From Clostridia bacterium (GTDB lineage: Bacteria > Bacillota_A > Clostridia > Oscillospirales > CAG-272), in contig JAGBRZ010000164.1 in assembly GCA_017632155.1 (NCBI GenBank), forward strand, positions 1 to 36,026: a stretch of 36,026 nt of DNA, in the 5' to 3' direction. This document shows, piece after piece, positions 29,941-36,026 of the stretch (positions are counted from its first letter, which is position 1; each line of letters begins with the position of its first letter). Under the pieces are notes generated by a model. That model saw only the letters and a list, made by a program, of their open reading frames with translations. It was not told the origin of the DNA and ran no database searches. Both the position numbers and the translations under genes were made by a program.

Positions 29941-30744
29941 CTATCCGAGCAATGCTGCCCATGTTTTCGCACCGACAATACCGTCGACGGTCAGATTACG
30001 GATGAGCTGGAATTTCTTCACTGCCGCGAGCGTGCCGCTGCCGAAATCGCCGTCTGCGCCTGCATCGCCGCAGGAGATGCCGTTGCCGATGAGAAGACGC
30101 TGCATTGCTTTTACGGTATCCCCTGTACAGCCTCTCTGCAGCTGAGGGAGATATACTGCGACACGCTTGGCAATTTCCGAAGCCTTAGACGATGTCTGCA
30201 GTTTGACGGCAACACCGAGGAATGCAAGCACACCGTGCGCAATGGCTCGTCCCATATCCTGCCGCTCTGCAAGGGTGTCGACCGCCTTAACATCATCGGA
30301 GTCGATGAACGCACACTCGACCAGCACGGCGGGGCAGTTGGTCTGACGGATGATGCCGAAATAGATTCTCCCGTTTTCGAACTTCGTCTTTATACCCCTG
30401 CTGTTCTGTCCAATGGCTTTGACAGCGGTTTCGATGCTCTGTGCAAGGTCTTTACCCTTGCCGCCATTGCCTGCGTGATATACCTCTAAGCCGTCACCGC
30501 CGCCCGCATTCAAATGAATATCAAGCGCAAGGTCGGGCGCATACGCGTTGCACTCGGCTATCTTTGCTGCCGCTGATTCGGCAACGTCCGATGTACGGCT
30601 CTGCAGGACAAGCATGCCATGCCGCCTGAGCTCAGCGGTGCACGCAGATGCAATGTCCAGCGCATAAAGTGATTCTCTGTGATTGCCGGACACTGCACCC
30701 GGATCAGGACCGCCGTGCCCGACGCCTACATAGATTTTTGCCAT
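29941..30744 (-). CDS. Endolysin: N-acetylmuramoyl-L-alanine amidase
   Basis: The protein has 267 residues. Residues 1-175 form an Amidase_3 domain with zinc ligands His10 (VGVGHGG), Glu24 and His77 (LDIHLNA), and catalytic Glu143 (LVECAFID). A linker follows, and residues about 195-266 form a PG_binding_1 domain (GDTVKAMQRLLIGNG, DGDFGSGTLAAVKKFQ, GIVGAKTW). No signal peptide is present, so export relies on the holin. The ATG lies within the end of the XkdX-like gene, behind GAGGAGGTAG. It hydrolyses the bond between muramic acid and the peptide in Gram-positive walls. Confidence 0.95.
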   Translation of the reverse strand: MAKIYVGVGHGGPDPGAVSGNHRESLYALDIASACTAELRRHGMLVLQSRTSDVAESAAAKIAECNAYAPDLALDIHLNAGGGDGLEVYHAGNGGKGKDLAQSIETAVKAIGQNSRGIKTKFENGRIYFGIIRQTNCPAVLVECAFIDSDDVKAVDTLAERQDMGRAIAHGVLAFLGVAVKLQTSSKASEIAKRVAVYLPQLQRGCTGDTVKAMQRLLIGNGISCGDAGADGDFGSGTLAAVKKFQLIRNLTVDGIVGAKTWAALLG

Positions 30745-30869
30745 GTTATTTCTACCTCCTCAAGTGCTGCTTTCACAGCGTCATAATATATGGATGTGTT
30801 GCGATTGTCGCGAATCTGATCGAGTGTGATTTTCCCGAGACGAATCTGTGTTATGAGAAATTTAATCAT
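30726..30869 (-). CDS. XkdX-like small tail-associated protein
   Basis: The protein has 47 residues, starting MIKFLITQIRLGKITLDQIR, and continues with a helical, acidic part. The short N-terminal hydrophobic stretch followed by a K-I-T-x-x-Q segment is the XkdX pattern, found between fibre and lysis genes. The ATG overlaps the previous stop (ATGA), and its end overlaps the endolysin start by 19 bases. The function is unknown, though genes of this type lie next to tail fibres in many Firmicute phages. Confidence 0.72.
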   Translation of the reverse strand: MIKFLITQIRLGKITLDQIRDNRNTSIYYDAVKAALEEVEITWQKSM

Positions 30870-31201
30870 GTCAGACCTCCGGTTATCATTTCGAGCATTG
30901 CCGCCTCAAGGGCTTCAATGCGTTCTTTATCTGTGGGCTGTGCCTGTTGTTCACACTGTTCATCAACGGCGATCTCTTCCTCTGTACGTTCTACACACTT
31001 TCTGTCGCCAAGATATTTATATCGAAGTGCACCACCATCGGTTACGATGGGCAATGGGAAGTAATTGCTTTGTGCGTGGGTGTATCTGTCGCCTTCGCCT
31101 TCGTCAATAAAAATCCAGTCTGTAATATCGGTAAGAAATGCAGAGCTGTTAACGGCGGTAATGAGGTTTTGTGAATTGATTTTTATATAGACTTTTGACA
31201 T
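30866..31201 (-). CDS. XkdW-like protein after tail fibre
   Basis: The protein has 111 residues. It starts MSKVYIKINSQNLITAVNSS and contains YRYKYLGDRKCVERTEEE-type sequence (here ALRYKYLGDRKCVERTEEE), with a coiled-coil C terminus (DKERIEALEAAMLEMI). Proteins with this N-terminal fold and helical tail follow fibre genes and are taken to be small fibre-associated or chaperone-like. The exact role is not proven. It overlaps the next gene by ATGA. Confidence 0.7.
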   Translation of the reverse strand: MSKVYIKINSQNLITAVNSSAFLTDITDWIFIDEGEGDRYTHAQSNYFPLPIVTDGGALRYKYLGDRKCVERTEEEIAVDEQCEQQAQPTDKERIEALEAAMLEMITGGLT

Positions 31202-31214
31202 GTGGTAAACCTCC

Positions 31215-34200
31215 TCACAGTTCCGCGTCGGCAGTCGCCGTCCACGTATACTCCTTGCCAGTTATAAAGCTTGCCGAATTACTCACTACGGAGCAGCTTT
31301 TATCTGTCAAATCAGCGATATTAACGTTGGAAAAGTCAACCCAGCCGCCGTTATCACTCCACTCTGCTATAATACCTGTATTTTTAGAGTGGGGATTTGA
31401 TGTGACGACAGTGGGCTTTGCGCGCATTGGAACAGGGAACGCCATCGCCTTGCTATAAAGATGATATGGCGAAATCGCAGCGGTACTATATCTTGGTAAT
31501 ACTATGTAATATCTTAGACAAGTTACCAGCATTTTTCCGTAATCATTCGGCGGCGTTTCTACCATGTGCGACACTTTGCCAAACTCAAGGAAAGGTCTTT
31601 TTACATTTATGTCAGCTGTAGGCGTAATTTTCAGATAGGGAATAGATGTTGACTGAACATTGCAGATTGATGTTCCAGAAGTCTCAATATATCCAAGCTC
31701 AACATCGCACCCATCAAGCGATATTCCGTTAGAATAAACACTTCCGACTGACGGAAACACAATCGGAACGCTTTGAATCTCTCCGTCTATGTCGATTGAA
31801 AAACAAAGCTGTTTATCGCCTAAAGCGGCAGGAAGTATCTCCATTCGCTGTGTCATTGTGGTGTTTTTAGCTAATGAAACATACTTACCTGCAACAGGCG
31901 TTACAGTTCCGTTTCCTATCCATCTGTCAATGCAGTATGCGCCTGACACTTCGCCGCTGTGGCCTCGCTGGTTGACGAGCGAATAAGCCCAGTCTGCGTT
32001 GTGCAGGAGGTTTATGCCCGGTCGCAGAAGTCGTTTTTCAAGGCCAGTAATAGCACTTACCGGGTGCTGGTCGGCTTTATCACGCCCTGTTAAATCGGCG
32101 TGATCGGAAACGCCCGAACCATCCCCACCTGTGAGCCCCAGCTCATCCGACGAAACATCTCCTGCAAGCGTGACGCCGTTGATCTTAGGCTTGTTTTCGA
32201 GCATGTTATAGTTGCGCTCAACCTCAGAGGCACCCTCGTCCGAACCGCTACCCTCAACATAGACGTTTTTCACAGGCACGGTATATGCGCCGTAGGTGCC
32301 TTTTCTGAACACCGCGTGTGCAGAGGAAACGCGCGCCGGTCCGCTTGCCCAGGCTGAATAGTTGTCCGCGGACGGTACGCAGCATATCATACCCGTCGAA
32401 AACAACGGATGACCTTTCATTATGCATGCAGCATACCAGAAATCGTCAGTATCGAAGCTAGGCACACCGTCGCTTGTTATCGTACATACAACAGACGAAA
32501 CCGAGCGGTATTCGAACGATTCGCGCACATCGCCGGCGTCGGTGTAGACGTAGTAAATACCATCTCCGTTCAAACTTGAGGAAACGTCGATCTGTGCTGC
32601 GCTGCTTATGCCGATATTAACCGTGCTGCCGCCGTCCTTCTCGAGATAGAGGGTTGCGGCGGTCGTGTCCTTGATGTTGATGAGTACTGCGTCCTCGCTG
32701 GTATACACCGATCTGTCACCGCGATGCGGTCGAGCTGAGCCGCCGACGATAGTCACGTCGTCGAAATCGGCATACGGTGCCGCAATATGGCTCGCGGCGG
32801 ATTTATTGCCCACAACGTAGCCGTACCGGTTGTAGTAGTCATAGCCATAGTTGACGTTATAGCCGCTGACATCCTCGCCCGTATCGGCAATGTTGCTGTA
32901 TCGCGTGGTGCGCACCGCGAGCGGCGTCACGCTCTCATACGCGCTGATAGCGGTGATGCCTGCAAACGAATCCACCCGCTCGGGTATGAGACAATGTCCG
33001 CCGTTCAGATTGCTGTAGATGTCACCGATAGGCGGACGCGAGGCTCTGGTCACATCGACATCAGGATCATAGACAAATCCCGCATTGGTCTGAGGATATG
33101 ACCAGCCTGCACACATGGTTGCAAACGCTGAGCAGACGAGACCGTAATACGGCGCATCGTTGGTGACCTTGTCGGTGTAGAATATGCTCTGCTCGTCATT
33201 CACCGCATTCACGAACGTATGCGGCGATATGTGCCAGCCAACGTAATGCGCCTTTTCCCACTCGCTCCCGTAGGGCAGACCGTTATAGACAACGCCAGCC
33301 TTGAATGTGCGGGAGGTTTCCGCATTGACCAAAACATTTGCTTTTGGTGACCATTTGATTCCTGCCACCCTTTTGCACGAATCAATAACAGTAGCGGATC
33401 GTCCTGCGGGTGTTTCGGACGCAACATTCGGAATAACAACCGAGATCAGATCGGACACGTCTCCGACAATCGTCTCTCCGCTTTCAGGGAATAGACGAAC
33501 TCGGAAGAAGTCATACCCCGAAGGCAGCTTAACAAAAGATGCAGACAGCGTCTTTTTTGCATAATCTTCGGGCACGGTATTATCCGATACAGGAAACAGC
33601 GCGGATATATATCCGTTTTTGCATATTACATATTCCGCCGCTCCGGGAACAGTAACGCCCACAGAGCCGTTGGAAGGAAACGCCGATTCATAGTCACTGT
33701 CGTTGACGGGTACGCTGGTATCTGAGCTGAGAGGCATACCGAACGGCTCGCCGTCCCACCCGTACAGCTTTACCTCGCCCGCAGTAACGAATATCTGCAT
33801 ATACGTCTCATCGGGGAATTCCAGCATATTACCGGGTATGCTGTTTATGTTGAGGTAGTTTTTGACCTGTTGACTCGTGGTGGCATTGGGCAGAACGCTC
33901 CAATCATTCACAAACTCGCCGTTTTCGTTGAGCTTGTAGAAATACAGATAACAGCGCGCGGTAGTGTCCGCAAAATACACGCCCAAATAACGCGGGCATT
34001 TTATATAGTCGCTGCCCGCAATCTGATACGTCGCCTGTTTACCCGGCAGCTCATTGCCGCTCTCGTCGAGAACAGCAAGCCAGCGCGTCATAGTGTGCCT
34101 GGCATCCGGTACGATCGGGTAGAAATGACCGTTCGACGCTCGGACAATGCTCTGATCTGAATATCCTGCAATGCTCGCAACTTCACTCATAACAGAGTCT

Positions 34201-34343
34201 GCAACCTGAGTGTTCAGTACATATGCCGCCTTTGCTGTAGGCGTCTCGTCGTCGCTTGAAGCCGCTGAGAGCGTTGACGTTATCGGTCGGTTCGCTGCAG
34301 CTTCGAGCTTTTCCGCTGTAGTGTTCAGGGTTATATCAGCCAA
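31215..34343 (-). CDS. Large tail fibre / receptor-binding protein with cysteine-peptidase-like segment
   Basis: The protein has about 1042 residues from TTG 34343, six bases after GAGGTG (GTG at 34352 lies inside that ribosome site). The N-terminal 300 residues are beta-rich. Residues about 330-480 contain NGLPYGSEWEK, then YYGLVCSAFATMCAGWSYP with Cys404, then NGGHCLIPERV with His450; this order and spacing resemble NlpC/P60-type cysteine peptidases. A shaft motif (HADLTGRDKADQHPVSAITG) follows at about 770. The C-terminal 250 residues begin with INLLHNADWAYSLVNQRG and should bind the host surface. Peptidase activity is inferred only. Confidence 0.8.
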   Translation of the reverse strand: MADITLNTTAEKLEAAANRPITSTLSAASSDDETPTAKAAYVLNTQVADSVMSEVASIAGYSDQSIVRASNGHFYPIVPDARHTMTRWLAVLDESGNELPGKQATYQIAGSDYIKCPRYLGVYFADTTARCYLYFYKLNENGEFVNDWSVLPNATTSQQVKNYLNINSIPGNMLEFPDETYMQIFVTAGEVKLYGWDGEPFGMPLSSDTSVPVNDSDYESAFPSNGSVGVTVPGAAEYVICKNGYISALFPVSDNTVPEDYAKKTLSASFVKLPSGYDFFRVRLFPESGETIVGDVSDLISVVIPNVASETPAGRSATVIDSCKRVAGIKWSPKANVLVNAETSRTFKAGVVYNGLPYGSEWEKAHYVGWHISPHTFVNAVNDEQSIFYTDKVTNDAPYYGLVCSAFATMCAGWSYPQTNAGFVYDPDVDVTRASRPPIGDIYSNLNGGHCLIPERVDSFAGITAISAYESVTPLAVRTTRYSNIADTGEDVSGYNVNYGYDYYNRYGYVVGNKSAASHIAAPYADFDDVTIVGGSARPHRGDRSVYTSEDAVLINIKDTTAATLYLEKDGGSTVNIGISSAAQIDVSSSLNGDGIYYVYTDAGDVRESFEYRSVSSVVCTITSDGVPSFDTDDFWYAACIMKGHPLFSTGMICCVPSADNYSAWASGPARVSSAHAVFRKGTYGAYTVPVKNVYVEGSGSDEGASEVERNYNMLENKPKINGVTLAGDVSSDELGLTGGDGSGVSDHADLTGRDKADQHPVSAITGLEKRLLRPGINLLHNADWAYSLVNQRGHSGEVSGAYCIDRWIGNGTVTPVAGKYVSLAKNTTMTQRMEILPAALGDKQLCFSIDIDGEIQSVPIVFPSVGSVYSNGISLDGCDVELGYIETSGTSICNVQSTSIPYLKITPTADINVKRPFLEFGKVSHMVETPPNDYGKMLVTCLRYYIVLPRYSTAAISPYHLYSKAMAFPVPMRAKPTVVTSNPHSKNTGIIAEWSDNGGWVDFSNVNIADLTDKSCSVVSNSASFITGKEYTWTATADAEL

Positions 34344-35931
34344 CTGTATCACCTCGTAGTATTAATTTTGCACCGTCTATGGTGGGATAGCCGTCCGCGC
34401 ACAGCACATACTGCCATTTGCCGATAATGCCGGACAGCATATTGTACATATCGTTCAGGACCTGGATCCAGCGCCAGATATCCTGTTTATCTGGTGCCGT
34501 GCCGCCGATCACATGGGGTCCGATGTAATAAACCGACCGGCAATCGTTGTCGCTTATTCTGTCGAGATTGTATTCGATGTTCTGCAGGAACGCTTTCATC
34601 GATGCAAGCGGTACGTTTTTCACCGCAGGCACGTCCTCAAGTGCTCCGACTGTGTAGCCGTTGACCAGCAGCATACTCCGTATCGTGAGCATGTTTGCGT
34701 GGATCTTCTGCACGTCCTCGCTGTTGAGGATGTCAAGCGGTTCCGCGTATTCATACCATGTGTAATCACCGACAACGCTGATGGTGGATGTTGCAGTAAA
34801 CCCGCCGTCTGCAGATGTCGCTGTGATGGTGGCCGTTCCGTTCTCGACAGCAGTTACGGTCATACCGTCCACCGACGCGATCGTCGGGTCGCTTGACGTG
34901 AGGGTGACGTCTTTGTTATCTGCGTCGGACGGCGCAAAGCTGACCGTTATCTCCACCGCAGAGCCTTTCGCGAGGACTATCTCAGACGGCGATATCGATA
35001 TGCCGCTCACCCTGCGGAGCGTTGTCACGGTGGTTGTCGCAACAACCCCGCTGCCGTCCGTCGCGGACACGGTCAGGACTACCGAGCCTTTGGTCACTCC
35101 GGTGATGGTCGTGCCGCTGACCGATATGATCTCGGGATTGCTTGATGTAACGCTGAGCGTCTGTATACTCGCGTTGCTCGGCAATACCGCCGCAGGAAGC
35201 TCTATCGTCTGCCCGACATCTATCTCGATAGCTTCGGGGAGCGTTATCGCTTCAACATATATCGGCAGCGTCCTGAACTTGACCGGCTGAGACACGGTCG
35301 TCAGCTGGTTTGACTGCTTGCGGATTCGGGTGTATATGGTGTAACCGGTATTCGGCGACAACCCGGTAACGGTAAACTCAGGAATATCTGCCGCACGCCA
35401 TGTCTTCTGTCCATCGATGGAGTAGGAGACGCCGTCGATCACGTCGCTGCTCTGATGCCGTATGGTTACGCTCGTCTGCGTCACCGATACGACGGCCGGC
35501 TGCTGAGAGAACACAGGCGGTTTGAGATCCATATAGCCGAGCGATATTCTTTTCGCCGCCGAGCCCCCTGTGAGGTTGGACGATACGCGCGGGAACGAAG
35601 CGGAGACATCTATGCTCGCGTATCCGGTCGCGTCGGGACGAACCACAACATTGAGTATCTGAGCTATTCGCACCTTTGCTGAATCGCGGGTATCAATACC
35701 TTTTACGGTGCCCGTCGCGGTAGTGCCGGCAACGCTTATTTCTTTATTACCCGGAGCGATGTCGAGATTATAGGCAGAGTCCGCATAACCATCATTCCGC
35801 TGCAGATATGCCGTCGCCGTAACGTGCCAATACCCGTTTGCGGGGTAGGCGGCCGACACCCACTCTATCCAAAAGTTATACCGCACGGCAGCGTCGCCGG
35901 TACATTTGCCGTTTATTCTTCCGCTTGCCAC
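34336..35931 (-). CDS. Tail structural protein with FN3 and two Big_2 (Ig-like) domains
   Basis: The protein has 531 residues from a GTG at 35931 sharing one base with the upstream TAG (position 46 of the other end). Residues 1-140 resemble the N-terminal half of siphophage minor structural proteins (DUF859-like). An FN3 domain (VTQTSVTIRHQSSD, then GLSPNTGYTIYTRIRKQS) spans about 145-225, two Big_2 domains (IELPAAVLPSNASIQTLSV, then SAVEITVSFAPSDADNKDV) span about 228-395. A helical C-terminal part (MLTIRSMLLVNGYTVGALE, YIGPHVIGGT) ends it. Ig-like domains of this kind commonly stick to carbohydrates, which suits a surface fibre. Reading frame crosses the window ends. Confidence 0.85.
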   Translation of the reverse strand: MASGRINGKCTGDAAVRYNFWIEWVSAAYPANGYWHVTATAYLQRNDGYADSAYNLDIAPGNKEISVAGTTATGTVKGIDTRDSAKVRIAQILNVVVRPDATGYASIDVSASFPRVSSNLTGGSAAKRISLGYMDLKPPVFSQQPAVVSVTQTSVTIRHQSSDVIDGVSYSIDGQKTWRAADIPEFTVTGLSPNTGYTIYTRIRKQSNQLTTVSQPVKFRTLPIYVEAITLPEAIEIDVGQTIELPAAVLPSNASIQTLSVTSSNPEIISVSGTTITGVTKGSVVLTVSATDGSGVVATTTVTTLRRVSGISISPSEIVLAKGSAVEITVSFAPSDADNKDVTLTSSDPTIASVDGMTVTAVENGTATITATSADGGFTATSTISVVGDYTWYEYAEPLDILNSEDVQKIHANMLTIRSMLLVNGYTVGALEDVPAVKNVPLASMKAFLQNIEYNLDRISDNDCRSVYYIGPHVIGGTAPDKQDIWRWIQVLNDMYNMLSGIIGKWQYVLCADGYPTIDGAKLILRGDTVG

Positions 35932-36026
35932 TATACCGCCTCCGCTTCATACACGCCGTTCAGAGTGTGCGTGATAGATTTGATGTTGAGCTCCTCGCCG
36001 AGGATGTTGTACAGACCGCCTATCTC
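35886..36026. repeat. Terminal overlap of circular assembly (right copy)
   Basis: Identical to 1-141. Bases 35932-36026 repeat the last codons of the tail tip gene listed at 46-1662. Annotators should count these genes once. Confidence 0.95.

Overview
The window is a complete circular temperate siphophage genome, linearised inside the tail genes. Bases 1-141 recur exactly at 35886-36026, so the unit is about 35,885 bp. Both copies of the overlap lie within two adjacent tail genes, which is what an assembler's end overlap on a circular contig looks like. Strong GGAGG-type ribosome sites, an amidase lysin with a peptidoglycan-binding domain, SPP1/HK97-like head genes and a tRNA-Ala 3' end as attachment core point to a low-to-mid GC Firmicute, most likely a gut Clostridia host. 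The species cannot be named from the sequence.

Almost everything is on the minus strand and reads from high to low coordinates. A divergent lysis-lysogeny switch sits at 25783-26133. The cro-like gene, a Bro-N antirepressor, a small DNA-binding protein and a replication/recombination block run leftward: DUF3846, an SbcC-like ATPase, a Sak4-type ATPase, DUF669, an SF2 helicase and a primase-helicase. A set of small accessory genes with a RusA resolvase follows, then a sigma-region-4-like late regulator at 14048-14479. The late operon then runs terS, terL, portal, MuF head protein with a C-terminal toxin-like domain, a small partner gene, an HK97-gp10-like protein, scaffold, major capsid, connectors, major tail protein, frameshifted tail chaperones, tape measure and tail tip proteins. 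Transcription crosses the sequence junction into the Ig-domain tail protein (34336-35931), a large fibre, XkdW/XkdX-like small proteins, endolysin and holin, and ends at a hairpin at 29436-29469.

The plus strand carries only the lysogeny arm (26133-29174): a CI-type repressor, an ImmA/IrrE metallopeptidase, a DUF4160/DUF2442 pair, and a tyrosine integrase with an N-terminal zinc ribbon. The attP site follows, with its core in the 3' half of a tRNA-Ala(GGC) gene and imperfect direct repeats on both sides.

The most interesting items are: the MuF protein with a swapped-in, AT-richer DUF6883-like domain and a small partner gene (candidate phage-encoded toxin/immunity pair); a four-operator switch with overlapping divergent promoters; a 10-bp-period GTACAAAAAA iteron array beside a 38-bp perfect palindrome at the end of the primase gene; an inverted repeat in front of terS; a cysteine-peptidase-like segment in the fibre; and the programmed -1 frameshift in the tail chaperone genes.
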